Below are positions 11,962 through 25,078 of a stretch of 64,000 nt of DNA, piece after piece. The number at the start of each line of letters is the position of its first letter. Within the stretch, counting starts at the first letter, position 1. Position numbers and translations under genes: made by a program. A model generated the notes under the pieces. The model ran no database searches. It was not told where the DNA came from and saw only the letters and a list, made by a program, of their open reading frames with translations. This stretch comes from Tamarix chinensis. Taxonomy: Eukaryota > Streptophyta > Magnoliopsida > Caryophyllales > Tamaricaceae. Where the stretch lies: positions 124,547,122 to 124,611,121 of the forward strand of contig CM060172.1 in assembly GCA_030549775.1 (NCBI GenBank), given 5' to 3'.

Positions 11962-13423
11962 TGTCCGCGCGGCGATCGATTCTAGCCGGAAAGAACTTTC
12001 GTTCTAGACCTCTATAAAACCTCGTAACAGATTTCGCGGACGATACGGAGCCGATATCACTAAGTTTTTAGTTATTTTAATTTAGCTCTATTATCTTTTA
12101 ATCTACACTTAGGGTCCATTCTCGATCTTATCTGAGTCAGTAAAATTTTAATATATAAATTTGTTATCATTAATTATTATTGTTTTCATAATTAATATTA
12201 TTTCATTATCATCATTATATTATAGTTATTATTATTATCGACAAATGTCGGTTTGTTTAGTGGACCAAATGTCATTTTAATATGTCTCGGCCCAATGAAT
12301 TTCGTGTAAGTATATTTCAATATAAAAAAATATATGGTATTTCTGCAGCTTTTCTAATTATAATAAAGAGCGTTGGCAATGGCAGCTAAACCAATGAAAT
12401 GCATTGTAGTTTATCGCTGGAATTTATAAATAAATATGAACTATTTTTTTTACAAATTCATAAAAAAATAATACTCCTGGTGCATTAATAAGTTATATCG
12501 GAGAAAGTAGAAGATGAGGTAATAATAAGTTATACACACACACACACACACACACAAATATATATTGATTTTTTTCATGTGAGAAAAATCTTAGTTTGGA
12601 TACCTTAGGGAGAGATACCCTAAGTAATTAGTTACTTTAAAAAAATATATTAGAAGTCAAAAGAAATTTTTTATATTAGAAGTCAAAAGAAATTTCTACT
12701 TATCTTTTGACCTCTTACTACTTTTATACCAAACTAACTTTCAAATCGGTCATATCTCCATTACACTAAAGGATGGCTTAAAAATAAAACTAATTTCGTA
12801 TATAAAATTTAATTTTAAAAATTCATGAGAGCTATGTGGTGATTATTTTTATCGTTTAATGTATTATTTCTAGTAAATATTCATTGATCATCGATCGCAT
12901 GGGATTAATGCTAATCATACTAATATGGAAGCCTAATTTGTGTCACGCGTAGGTACGTTGAAGAATCATGATTTGAACATTTTAATTAATATCCATTGCT
13001 TCTGCTAATTAACGATTTCTGGCTCTCTTCCACTGATACGATCACTAACAGAAAAGATTATTAGAATAGCGCGACGATACGGAACGCACGTCCTACCGCT
13101 ACCGCTTCTATTTTAGTATCATTATTACTACTATATTAATATTAATTAGAAGATTTATCTTTATCCTACTCGATCGGGTCTCTCTCAGTTTTTATATATA
13201 TATATCTTTTACATTGCTTACCGACTTACGATATTCGTTTGCATGACATATAATTGAATTTTGTAGTGATTTGCTAACAGACTTTTTCCCTATAGTTATA
13301 ATGGTGAACAAGAAAAAAATCTAGCTAGTTCCGTAATGTGCTACATTTTTCTTTTGATATATTCTTTTATTTATATCATCCCCTTGTTTTGAGTTACTTA
13401 GAGAGAGAAAAAAATGTAATTAT
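11962..13423. other. AT-rich spacer, or part of a long first intron of the MTP gene
   Basis: If the MTP first exon is 11961-11835, this is its promoter region. If it is 17679-17376, this is intron. A CA microsatellite (12,533-12,556), a duplicated 26-bp unit (12,645-12,695) and a short hairpin with arms CTTAGGG/CCCTAAG (about 12,604-12,624) are visible. No coding sequence was recognised. Confidence 0.55.
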
Positions 13424-14381
13424 TTAGGCTCCGTTTGATTTGAAGAAAGTTAAGTGAAAAAAAAATTTGGAGGAAAGAAAATTGAAGGAAAGAAAATTTT
13501 GGTTGTTGGAAAAAATTTAGTGGAAAATTGAATTCTTGAAAAATATTTTTAGTATTTGAAGAAAATTTTAATATTATTATTTAATTTTTTTATATTTATT
13601 AAAATTAAAATATTTTATTAATATATAAAATTTTTCATAAAGTTTATATTAAAATTATAAAATTTGTATAAACTCAATACTAATACCAAATTTTTTCAGA
13701 AAAATTTTAAAATATTACATGCAGAATGTGGAGTCCAAATCTTCGCCTTAAAAATAAAATAAGTTTATCTGTTCAATAAGAAACTGCTGGGATGTCATAT
13801 GACGATAGATGAGAAAATAGTATAAGGATGAATATTTGATTAGAAGAAGATTCCGATGCGCGGTACGGCGATAGACGAGAAAGTAGAAAGACATTCGACG
13901 CAAACATAATACGAATGCTAGATCAATCTTTATCTAAAGATTGCATATCCTTAATTCATGGGAAAAAAAAACTTTGACAGGTCAATTAATTGTGCAGAAT
14001 AGCGAAGGTCGGAAGCAACACCGGTGGCGGAGGAATACAACGAGTAGTTACGTTACAGTAGCGTTGCACGGAGACGGGGACGGGAAGAAACGCAAAAACA
14101 TCATTTTTTAAAAATCTAGGAAATGGAGACGGTAAGAAACGTAAAATATATATATATATTAAAATAAATTAGATCTACTAAAATTAAGAGAAAAAAAAAA
14201 CTTTGACGGGTCAATTAATTGCACAGAGTAGCGAAGGTCGGAGGCAATACTGGCAGTGGAGGAATACGGTGAGCAGTTATGTTACCACAGCATTACACGG
14301 AGACGGGGATGAGAAGATTCGCAAAAACGCCATTTTTTAAAATCTAGGAAATGGAGACGGTAAGAAACGTAAAAAAAAAAT

Positions 14382-14413
<32 letters not shown>

Positions 14414-14965
14414 ATATATATAAAATAAATTAGATCTACTAAAATTAAGAGAAAAAAATAATAAAAATCCTAAAATCATTATCTATATTAGTTAATTTTA
14501 ATCATTAATAATTTTATTTTAATAAAAAATTAATTAATTAATATTTTTTAATAAAAAAATTAATTAAATAATATTTTTTAATAAAAAAATTAATTAAATA
14601 ATTTTAATATAATTTCCAATATCAAAAAAGTTTTTGGAAGAGGAAATATTTTTTATACGTTTTCCGGCTACCATCTCCATGCTTCACTTTAGTCCTTACC
14701 TCAAATATATTGGAAGGGTAACTTGATCCATATAAAAAGTAGTAAACACACGTAAGTATAGATGACAAAAAAATTTTCCTTAGCTTTCTTTTATTTTCCT
14801 CCGATTCAGCCTAAGAAAGCTATATAGTATAAGTTTCCATAATATTTTATTCATTATTTTCTTTCTTTTAAATTTTTCTGACAACCAAACATAAAAAAAT
14901 AAGTTTCCATCCATCTAATTTTTTTTCCTTTCTTCCTAGTTTTCCATAAACCAAATGAAGCCTTA
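13424..14965. mobile_element. PIF/Harbinger-like non-autonomous DNA element with TTA target duplication
   Basis: The ends at 13,427 (GGCTCCGTTTGATTTG) and 14,962 (reverse complement GGCTTCATTTGGTTTATGG) form diverged terminal inverted repeats. The similarity extends inward about 100 bp, including TTGGTTGTTGG against TTGGTTGTCAG. Each end is flanked by TTA (13,424-13,426 and 14,963-14,965), the target duplication typical of PIF/Harbinger (Tourist-like) elements. There is no transposase. The 1.5-kb interior holds a tandem duplication (13,968-14,452) with pieces resembling hAT termini, so the unit is a composite. Confidence 0.72.
13968..14452. repeat. Two tandem copies of a 225-260 bp unit carrying hAT-terminus-like sequence
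   Basis: Copy 1 (13,968-14,192) and copy 2 (14,193-14,452) both run from ACTTTGACRGGTCAATTAAT to AGATCTACTAAAATTAAGAG. In each, a stretch (14,056-14,160 and 14,288-14,400) resembles the terminal 90 bp of the hAT element at 36,865-41,375: CACGG-GACGGGGA, then AAACG, then GGAAA-GG-GACGG-AAGAAACGT and a TA run. Confidence 0.7.
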
Positions 14966-16654
14966 AGATATATACTTATCTTATTACAAAAATTATTGGG
15001 TTAAGAGTTCAAAAACATAATAATAGTAGTAATTTTAAATAATCAATTCTAGCTCCAAAACAAGGAGATATCATCTGCATAAATGTCGGCGCATGCACGT
15101 CAAATCTAGAGAGTAAGTAAATACATACACACCCACATACATACATACATACATACATACATACTTCAACATATATACTAGGGCACTATACATTTATTTT
15201 TATTTGTGATTGAAAGTTTCAAAATTTTAATTTTAATTTTCCAACATGGGCAAAATACAAGCACCTCTATCTTGAGCACCATCAATCTACTCACACTCGC
15301 AAAATAGTATTTATATTTGGCACCACTAATTCCTCCCTCAACCATGCATTAATATATGATATTATTTGCACAAATGATGGTTGATGAAAATGAGCAGCAA
15401 GCCGACAGAATATATGATCTTATTTTACCCCTAAGTAACCCCATTTCCAATTGCATCCGGCCAAAATACAAGGAACTTTATGCGCCAGGGAGCGGATCTT
15501 AATTAATAAGGACGACTATTCTTTTGAATAATAATAATAATAATAATATAATTAGAAAGAAAATCTATCGTGCGCGTGCACTAGCCATCATCAATAGGTG
15601 GTAGCGCGTACGTGGCAACAATAGATAACAAGGTGATGGATGAATAAATTAAGGACAACGCATCAGCATGGATTTGTTTTAGATAGTGGATCCATGCATC
15701 ATCATCATCATCATCATCATCATCTTTTTCTAATTAAAATAAATAAATAAATAAATAGAGGTGCAGTCATATAGAGACAAGTAGCGCGTAGTATTTCCAT
15801 TATTCATACCACTAATTAGCTAGGCAAATATTATAGATCAAAGAAAGATTAATATTAATTAATTGCTTAATTGGGAAACATCGTTGCTTTCGTTCATGTG
15901 TCATGCAACACATAAGCTGAGTCTGCATAATTTCAGAACCATATGGTTTGTCTTCATACTTTTCCTTAATCGAGATGTTTCTATATATATATGTTTTCTT
16001 TTTTAATTTGAAAAAAATAAATAAATTTGGCATGGGTCATGCTTTACACGTTAGGGTTTATCTTTTTAACATAAAATATGCTCTCCTAGTCCTAGCTAGA
16101 AGGTACGTGCCGAAAGAAGAGAGTAGTTGAAGAAGAAAAAAGAAAAAAAACAAGCAGACGCTGCTTAATGAAAAAGGAAAACTTCACCGCCATTTGCCTT
16201 TGGCTCTGCCGGCTACGTCGGTGACCCAAGTTGTATCTCGTCGTCGCTTTGTCGTACCTAAGGTGGTTTACTGCTACCCTCCCCTCCCTTTCCTAAAAAA
16301 GAAAAAAACTCCCACGTACGAACTTTGAAACCGACTTGACACGATATTAATGTATTAAGAAATAGTTAAGGTCTTTTTTTTTCACTCCCTCTAATTTTAT
16401 TTGAAGGTTTTATTTATCTTTATGTCGAAATCAATTTTATGAATGAATATATTAATCGCCACATATTCTAATGAAGGAAGAAGAAGAGAAGTTACTTACG
16501 TGCAATAAACTTTAGTAGAATTGGCCGTCACAATGGAGTAGGCGTATGGGAATATTTGGCATAATTAGCTTAAAGACCGCTTAAAAACTAAGTAAAATTT
16601 TGTAAGTCAAAAACAAATCGCTTATAAGTTAGTAAAAAAATTATTTGTCAAATA

Positions 16655-16686
<32 letters not shown>

Positions 16687-17375
16687 ATTAATAAGTTAAA
16701 AATTAGCATATAACCTATTTAATTTTTAGCATTGTCACATATATTTAGATTATTTTTGGTAACATTAGCTTAAAATATAGATGAAAGTTTATAAGTTATA
16801 AAGTGTCAATACTAATGTCGCTTTCAAATTTTCCTTATCGAAAACAAACGTATTGATTTATCTCTTACACCAACGTATTTCTATTTTCTCTTTTCTGCTG
16901 TGGGTGCGAGGATATAAATTGAGTAAGGATGGATGGGTACTTCAAACAACCCGATAAGCTCATGACGTACGTACTTGGCTGTCTGTCTTTACCAATCTAC
17001 TATTGGTTGGCATATATATACTCAATCTCAGGCCCATATATTTTCCCCTACAAAAATAAAATATATAAATAAATATATTTGACAAATTTAATTCTTGTTA
17101 TAATATCTTTTAGGCTTTTAGTATAGTAAATAAAAGATGTCTCTCTGCTTCAAATTAAATCTACTATTTCACAAGTTTATTTATTTATTTTATACATATA
17201 ATTAATTATATGACGAATTCTAACATTCATTAGTATCTACAATCACTTATAAACAGTTCAATTGGCACCCATCTAATCTAATTAAATAATAATAATGAGC
17301 ATCTTGGATAACAGAATATCAAGGAGCATAGTGAAGAGAGGAGAGAGAGAATTGAAAACCATAATCTCGACTTAC
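14966..17375. other. AT-rich non-coding region with simple repeats
   Basis: No gene was recognised. Simple repeats are (ATAC)n at 15,136-15,164, (CAT)9 at 15,697-15,724 and (AT)n at 16,658-16,680. A stretch near 16,540-16,840 has inverted TTATAAGTTA-type segments that could be a decayed MITE, but I could not fix its ends. If exon 17679-17376 splices to the MTP body, all of this is intron. Confidence 0.55.
15697..15724. repeat. (CAT)9 trinucleotide microsatellite
   Basis: A perfect run of CAT triplets in non-coding sequence. Confidence 0.95.
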
Positions 17376-17679
17376 TGCAGCAGGGTGCGCAGAGCCGTGT
17401 GAAGTTAGAATGCGGGTAATCGGACGATGGATGTTCTGGGAGACGGAAATCATTGATATTGAGTCGCCACGAGGGATGATCATGACTACTTCCACCCGCA
17501 ACTAACGCATCGTCGTTATCGTCTCCGTCGCTGAATCCTGCATTAATATCCGGCTCATGATATTGCATCGGAGATAGAAGCTCCCTCCTCGATTCCGTTC
17601 GCTGTTCACCAACACATACGCCGCCGCCGCCGCCGCTGCTGCTACGATTGTGACGAAGATGGTGGTCGTAGTGGCTCAT
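17376..17679 (-). CDS. Candidate alternative or duplicated first exon of the MTP gene
   Basis: On the minus strand an ATG at 17679 opens 101 codons plus one base. A consensus donor (CA|GTAAGT) follows at 17,375. The encoded peptide has a Gly run, an acidic stretch (SDGDDNDD) and then PSWRLNINDFRLPEHP. That segment aligns with [14 protein letters not shown] in the accepted first exon at 11961-11835. Both exons end with a single A in phase 1, so this exon would splice in frame to the MTP second exon at 11384 and give a 439-aa protein. A TATA-like string lies about 190 bp upstream. No further exons of a second MTP copy were found nearby. It is therefore either an alternative promoter exon with a 6.0-kb intron, or the head of a tandem duplicate whose body was lost. 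Confidence 0.65.
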
Positions 17680-18529
17680 TTTTTTTTTTTTTGGTATTGC
17701 TGTTAGAAGACGTGAGTGAGGGAACGGGAAATGTTTATGGGTTTTGTTGTTACGAAAACTGGAACCAACTCCTCAACTCCACCATGCGGTTGTTGTTAAT
17801 TCTTTTGTGTGGTTTTTGATTGTTTATTGATGTACTGACCCGAAAGTGTAACTGCCCTTGTCCATTTATATATATAACGGCGTTCCAAACGCCCAAACTC
17901 AAAACTCAAACTAGAACCTAAATTCATTTAAAAATATACGTACATTGCGAATTTTTAGTTTTTATTAACAATTAAGTAAAGTGAACTAAAAACAATACAA
18001 ACAAAATTATACCATAAAATAGTACAAAATATTTATTATAATAATGACCACGATGATAAGAATAATAATAATACTAATACTAAATTTGTCAAACTTTTGG
18101 TGCCATATATAATTTTCTTTTATTTTGTATTATTTTTAGTTTTTATAACTTAATTATCAATAAAAAAAGAAATTAGCGCACCAATATATAAGTTTTTGAA
18201 TAAATTTATATTTTAGTTTGGGTTTTGAATTTAAGTGTCTAGTACTATTATGGTTGTGTTCGGGGGATGCCGGGGGGGATGGTGACGGCCTTTATCTATA
18301 GATATAGATTTATTAGGCCTCTTGTAAATAGTTTTTTTTTTTTAAAAAAATTTTATGAATGAGTATTTTTTTAAAAACAAAAATAAAGGTTGAATTTTTT
18401 TCTTTCTTTTTGGTAAATATAAGGGATTACAAATCTAAGGAGATGACTACTTTGGACGAGTTTGCTATATTGACGACGCATTTCATCCCTGTTCTGTCAA
18501 TAATAGGCATCAAGTACAGATGAATATAT
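17680..18529. other. Spacer between the last candidate exon and the TE cluster
   Basis: AT-rich sequence with no recognised gene. It would be the upstream region of the 17,679 exon and ends where the V LTR begins at 18,530. Confidence 0.5.
17864..17878 (-). promoter_or_regulatory. TATA-box candidate for the 17,679 first exon
   Basis: The minus strand reads TTATATATATAAATGG here, about 190 bp upstream of the ATG at 17679 and the right way round for it. TA-rich strings are common in this DNA, so only position and orientation support it. Confidence 0.4.
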
Positions 18530-19150
18530 TGTAATACCCTATATTTAAAAAAAAAATATACACTATATTATAGAAATGAGAAAATTATGTTATTAAAACT
18601 TTATTACATCTTTGAAATAGAACTCAAATCCTAGCTATGTTTAAGAAACATTCTGTTCTATTATTTGTGACTTTGCTCACAACTTTGTTTCTTGAGACTT
18701 TCTGAGCCACCTTTGGGTATCTAACTTTTCTTGGATTATCCTAGATTCATCGTATTCGAATTTCTTAGGTTTTTCCGAGTCTTCTATCCATCATAAAAAA
18801 CGATAAATGAAGTTTTTGACGAAAAACACAAGGTTCGTCTCAATTATATATTTCTTATTATGTTTTTCATCTCGAAACAATCTTTTTAACTTCCTAAAGT
18901 TTATGAAACTTCAATGATTAATGTATTTTAGTATTATAAAGTTAAAAATGAATTAAAACTATTTACCTTTATTTTTATCATTTTTAGATAAAAATTATCA
19001 TTTTCAAAGAGAAAAAGCTACCAAAACGTATCTTTTTGTCCTTAAATCTCACATCATCTTTTAAGATTCAATAATAGCCATTCGAATATATCCTAGATCT
19101 AATCCTAACCCTCTAATCTATGCCAACAAGTGGTGCCTCCCACCCCATCA

Positions 19151-20864
19151 TGATAAGTTCATATTTTGACATATTGTATACCCTTATAATATTAGTTATT
19201 ATTATTTTATTTAAGTAATATATGTGAATAATTATGCTTTTATGCTTAAGTGATAATGATTGAATAAATTTTATTATTTGAGCTAAAATGACATAAATCA
19301 AATAAGTTTAGAGTATAATATTATTTATTAATTTCTATAATTTTACTTTGCAAGTAAAGTATAAAAAAAAGGAAAAAAATATTAGGCCTTAGGACCAACG
19401 ACCTAAGGACCCAAGGCCCAAAGGCCCAAAACGAAGATAATAAGCCAGCAAATAAGGGCTAGAGGTGGGCGGACAAAAATTAAAAAAAAAAAGAAATGAA
19501 AAAAAGAAAGGGAAGAGCAGCCACAGAAGAGAAGGAGGCTGTGAAAGAAGAACGATAGGGCAACAAGGTAGAGAGCCACAGAGAAGCAGCCAGGCGGCGA
19601 CAGATGTAGATGAAAGAAAAGAAGAGGAGCCATTAGAGATCGAGTAGGCGAGTAGTAGGGCAGTCAGCAAGCACAGGCACAAGAAGCGAAGAGCAGGCGA
19701 CACAAAACACAAGAAGAAGGGCTGACGTGCGAAAAAATAAAAGACAAGGGAGAACTAACACCGTTAGCTGGGAAAAAAAAGAATAATTGCATGGAAATTA
19801 AAGCTAGGCTACCAAGAAAAGAATAGGCAGAAACTTTATCCGGTAAAATTTATTTTAGATAAAATTAATTACTTTTTATCTGAATACATTTTTGATCTTT
19901 CAACCAAAATTAATTTCAATTATTTCTTTTTCTATTTTTGATTTATATTTTTAGATATATATTTACGTGTAATTAATTAAATCATTATGACTGATTGATT
20001 ATTTATTGCTGGAGAATAGTCTAAAATCCTAGATTATGATTTGAGATATAATTTTATTTTTCTTTGTTTAATGAAATTGTTCTTTGACTCTATTTTAATT
20101 ACTATCATTTTTATATATATATTTCTATCAAGTATAATTTATATGGTATATGTCTTACTCTGGTTTTGTTATAGTGATAGTATATAGAATTGTTTACCTG
20201 TTAGGTGACTATATAAATATACTAGAATTTATATGTATAAATTACAGTTAGGTTAGATAACAATTCACCTAATAGTTTGTGATTCTAATCGAAGTAGTAA
20301 AATGTTTAGATCAGTGTAGGTCAAAGAAGGAAAATATAGGTAGACATGCTTAGTATACTAGTTTGGGTACTTAGACTGACATCCTTCCAATTATACTTAA
20401 TGCATTAAATCTAGTTGAATATAAGAGCCTCTTATTGCTATTATACTGCTATTATTTAATAGGATTAATATTGGCGCTTTGTCGTATTAATTAATTTAGG
20501 AAAGTAATATAAGGTGTATGGACTTATTCAATCTCTTTCTTATGATTAAAATTTGACTTAGAAATTATTATTATATTTTGACCTAATCTAGTGGTGGATT
20601 TCGAATTCCCTAACATATTTATCATATATGCGGTTATGTATTATTTTTATTATTTTATATTTTAAATTTTTTTAAAACCTCCATTATTTTCTTATTTATT
20701 TATTTATTCTATGTGATTTAGAGTTTTTATTTATTTATATTATTTTTTAGGTTGTTAAATAGAGGTGAGTCATCTCAATCCCCGGTATAGAATGATACCC
20801 TTATTTACCAGTACTATGATTGTCAATAAGAGGATTTAAATTGTATGTCCACTACAACCACACT
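19151..20864 (+). repeat. 5' LTR of element X
   Basis: About 1.71 kb, matching 56,447-58,211 along its length. Examples are the GGCCTTAGGACC-type block near 19,385 against 56,680, and CGGTATAGAA near 20,782 against 58,130. It is cut five bases into its terminal CACACCA by the insertion of Y. Confidence 0.85.
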
Positions 20865-22249
20865 TGTAATACCCCTAAAATTCACATTTGAAAATTTTCA
20901 TTTATACAGAATATCATACACTAAAATAGGGCGTGTTACTACCATGATCGGCACAAGATTGACCCCCGGCCAATCTCATACCAACCATAAGGTTAGAAAT
21001 TTTAAAGGTATTAGTACGAGTAATAAATAAAACCACAATAGTTCTAATATTTTATAAATAAAATAGAGTACGCAAGTGTCAGAGTTGATACATAAATGGA
21101 AAGCGAGTAAAACAACGCCCCTATAGGGGAAATAAAACGATCAATAGAATGATAAGAGAGTCAGATAAAGGTAAGTCCGGACGACACTCTCTCAGACCCC
21201 ATGACAAGTATAACAGACCATCACTCAGTCTCGCCCAATGTATCATAGGCGTTAAAGTCATCACAAGTATCATCTCCTACATGCACAAACTTAGGAGGGG
21301 CCATTGCTCATGGGAATGAGCAACACCCATGAAAGGGATGATCAGTACGCTACGTACTGAGTAAGGTAACCATGTGGATAAGATCATACAACATAAATGA
21401 CAGATGATGCGTGCAGTGAGTTAATTCGGTTAATCATAAGCATTAGGATTTAGGCCATTAATTCTATTTTTACATTACTCTCAATTTAGGTCCATGTGAG
21501 TACTAGAAACCCATTATTATAGCCGGTGGATTGGGAACCCCTAGGGCAGGATGCTTCTGGTCACTATTATTTGCCGGTGGATAGGTCTCTAGAAAAAAGT
21601 GCTCTTGGCCACTATTATGTCCGTGGATCGGTCTGGCCCCGACTCTCATAGTGTTTCACTATAAGTGATAAGTACTTGTCTTATGACTTATTATCATTTA
21701 AGGTTTGGTTTACTGAGCTTGGGATCCCTCACTATTATAGCCAATGGATCAGAAACACCCAAGACATAACACACCTGGCTACTATTATTCACCGGTGGAT
21801 CGATCTCTAGGACACAATGCACCTGGCCACTATTTTTATTGGTGGATTAGTCTGGGCCCGGCTCAGCAATATTTGTAATACTCCGTTTATAGAAAAGTTA
21901 ATTATAAATTAATAATCGTATGATTAGTTATAATTATTAATTTATAAGGTTTAATATTAAAAGTGTTATTATTACGGTAGTTTTAGATATAAAAATAATC
22001 AGGTTAAAAAGTTGATAGAAACCGACTATTTATTTTAATCTTAGTTTTTATCCGTAAATCTTATTCGAATTATTTTATTAATAACCGCGACTTGTAACCT
22101 GAAATAAATTATTAAAATTTATTCCCGATTATTTTTATCTTTTTCATTTTATTTAAATTTATCTCAAATCAGATTATTTTTCTATTCGATATTCTAATTT
22201 ATCTGAACTAAATTTAAAACAAGATATATGTGTGTGTGTGTATAATATG

Positions 22250-23000
22250 TTTTCTTCTCTCTCTCTCCCTCTGCCATTTACTGTCTCTTTCCCTATCTCT
22301 ATCACTTTCTTACTTTACTCCACCTCCTGTATTTATACACACTTCCACACGCCACTCTCCCGCACACTCCACCCAAACATTCCCCAACCCACTATTCATC
22401 CTAGCTCTTACTTTCGCACATCCTTCCTCGAGCCCCAACCAGACAAAGCCTTGTATACATACTTTCGGCCCAGCCTTCCCCAATCCAGCCAACCCTGCAT
22501 TCTTTCTCCTTCTCCAGCAGTCCCCCTCTTTTTCTTTCAGCTCTCGCACGCCCCAACCCCTTCTCCCCTTCTCCCTGCCACTTCCATCGTGCCGCAAACC
22601 ACCATCCCCAGCAACTAGCAGCACCTAGCAGCAGCACCCCCTAGAGCAGTACAACATGCAGCCACACAACCCCTGTTGCCCAAACAACCTTCCCATCCTC
22701 CTTCCCTCTCTCCTTTGTTTAGTTTCCCTTCCACCCAAACACCCCCGACCATCTCGCAGCCACCTCCACCTGCAACAACCCATCACCCTCCCCCGTCGCA
22801 GCCCGTTGTCCCGTAGCACCACCCCAACCTCCTTCCTGTAGCAGCCGAGCTTTCCCCATCACCTCCACGACGTTGTATGCCTGCACTTCCCACTCCAACC
22901 AGCCGACTACCATCCCACCATCCTGTCACCCAACGAGCAGCCTCCACCGTCGCCCAGTCTAGCCCAATCTCCACCAGCCACTAACCGAGCCCCCTACACC
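22250..23000. other. C/T-rich tract in LTR W
   Basis: The plus strand is strongly pyrimidine-biased with long overlapping open frames rich in Pro, Ser and Leu. Comparable tracts occur in Z (43,660-44,880) and, reversed, in Z-r2 (25,680-26,720) and Y (36,280-36,850; 41,384-41,900). This is a property of the LTR family. I do not call proteins here. Confidence 0.7.
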
Positions 23001-24129
23001 CTAGTATGTAACACCCTAAAATTCACTATATATTTTTTTGAAAGCGAAAGTAATTAAAATAATTAATTTAAAACCCATGAATTCTGGGTATGCTACTGCC
23101 ACACTTAGTACAAGGCAGGTTCACTCCTCCGTTCTAGTTCCAAGTGCTAAGGCTAAGAAAATACTATTACTAATACCATACAAATCCAAATTTATAAAAA
23201 CGAGAATCACAGTACGTGCAAGTCTTACATAATTCGAAATACTAACTATTGTTTTTCTAGATAATAACTAAACAACATTAATAAAATTTTTTCGTCCATT
23301 AAAACATAATAAAAGTAGCATGTGTCATAATTTTAAACAAAGGAAAGCAGCCACATCACTCTAAAGATTGATCCAGCCCAACTATCACTCTACCCCTCCT
23401 GATGTCCCGTAGACATCAATAGCATCAAAGTAAATATCTCCTACCCGCAATAGATCAGACGGGCCTTCTGCTTGTGTGAATGAGCATCACCCATGAAACG
23501 GGTGATCAGTACGCTACGTAGTGATTAAGGTAACCGAGTACTAAGGCCAGCATATAACACATTAATTCATGCAGGGTAATTATCAACATACAATTGCAAA
23601 CTCACACATATGATATATAAAAGCATAAAGTGAAATCCATAACTTATAATCAACAAGTCCACACATAAGGCCCAAAAAGGTCCAGATTAATTATTTAATC
23701 ATCCTTTTATCAGAAGTCGATTCACATTATGCCTTTTTTATCAATCCATGCGAGTATAGGAACACCTTACTATTATAACCGGTGGGTCGGTCACACATAG
23801 AGCATCATGCCCTAACCACTATTATTACCGGTGGATCGGCTTGGTTCTTGCTTGCATAGTGTTCCACTGTAAGTAATTAGTATCTTTTAATAGCATTGAC
23901 AACTCGGGTTTGTCTTTATTGAGCTCGGGATCCCCCACTATTATAACCGGTGGGCCGGTCACATATAGGACCTCATGTCCTAACCACTATTATAACCGGT
24001 GGATCGGTCATATATAGGGTAAAACCCTAACCACTATTCTTGACCGGTGGATCGGTTGGTCCCGTCTCAATATCTTCCACTTTAAGTAATTAATGTCTTA
24101 AATATTTTATTCATAAACATTTATCATTC

Positions 24130-24530
24130 ATAAACATTTGCCCAGACATGCATGACTAACTCCATGCAACCCTAGCTCCCATGCAAACCCTAACTCCACA
24201 TAAACCACACTTCCATGCAAACCTTAGCTCCCATGCAAACCCTAACTCCACGTAAACTACACTTCCATGCAAACCCTAGTTTCATGTAGACATGCTTCCA
24301 TGCAAGCCCTAATCCACATGCAAATCCTAGCTTCACGTAGATCACACTTCCATGCAAACCCTAATTCATATGCAAACCCTAGCTTCACGTAGACCACACT
24401 TCCATGTAAACCCTAGCCCCCATGCAAACCCTCACTCTATGAAATTTTATGCAAACTCCAACACCATACCATTTTATGCAAAACCCTAACACCATACCAT
24501 TTCATGCAAAACCCTAACACCACATTGTTA
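24130..24530. repeat. Minisatellite of CATGCAAACCCTA-type units in an LTR
   Basis: About a dozen imperfect copies of a unit built on CCATGCAAACCCTA with variable tails (ACTCCAC, GCTTCACGTAG). A related, sparser run is in the Y LTR (35,390-35,600). In Z the reverse form appears as GCATGGGGAC units near 46,400-46,470. Confidence 0.8.
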
Positions 24531-25021
24531 CACTTCTCATCATTATTTTACAACCCTAACATGCATGTCTTAAGGCCACATTGTACAATAACAATAACAT
24601 AAATGTACACATAATTCTCATGTCACAATTTATTCATACCAACATACTTTAACTCCACTTTATACCACATACGAAATAATTAATAATGATAAACATAGAA
24701 TACATGGCATACGAAGCACATAATGCATATAAACACACAAATAGCCTTAGTAACACCCTTACCTAAAATGACACCGGTCTTGGTGCACACTCCTATTCCA
24801 CTTGAGGGATTTGACTGGGTTCACCTATTATATAAAAATATACTAGAATTAGGCCCCCTCCTAAAATTTTATTATTCCCTAACTTATTCTAAGACTTGGT
24901 TTTTAATTAAAACAATATTACACAATAATTAACTATACAAAATATTGCTTAAAACTATAAATAAATTACTATTTACATTCGAAAGGAGTGGTGATATAAG
25001 TGTTTCTACCCTTCAACAAAA

Positions 25022-25077
<56 letters not shown>

Positions 25078-25078
25078 A
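25022..25078. repeat. (TAG)n microsatellite
   Basis: About nineteen TAG triplets in LTR Z-r2. Confidence 0.95.

Noticed and set aside
16540..16840. Possible MITE with TTATAAGTTA inverted segments
   Set aside because: The segments are short and AT-rich, the ends do not pair convincingly and no target duplication could be found.
22230..22900. Long open frames on both strands encoding Pro/Ser-rich or Gly/Arg-rich peptides
   Set aside because: They come from base composition of the C-rich LTR tract, have no domain and no splice context, and overlap in several frames. The same applies at 44,310-44,868, 36,083-36,664 and 26,084-26,577.
24130..24530. AAACCCTA-rich run resembling interstitial telomere repeats
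   Set aside because: The AAACCCTA is embedded in a longer unit (CCATGCAAACCCTA plus variable tail) and never forms the uninterrupted 7-bp telomere array. It is an internal minisatellite of the long LTR family.
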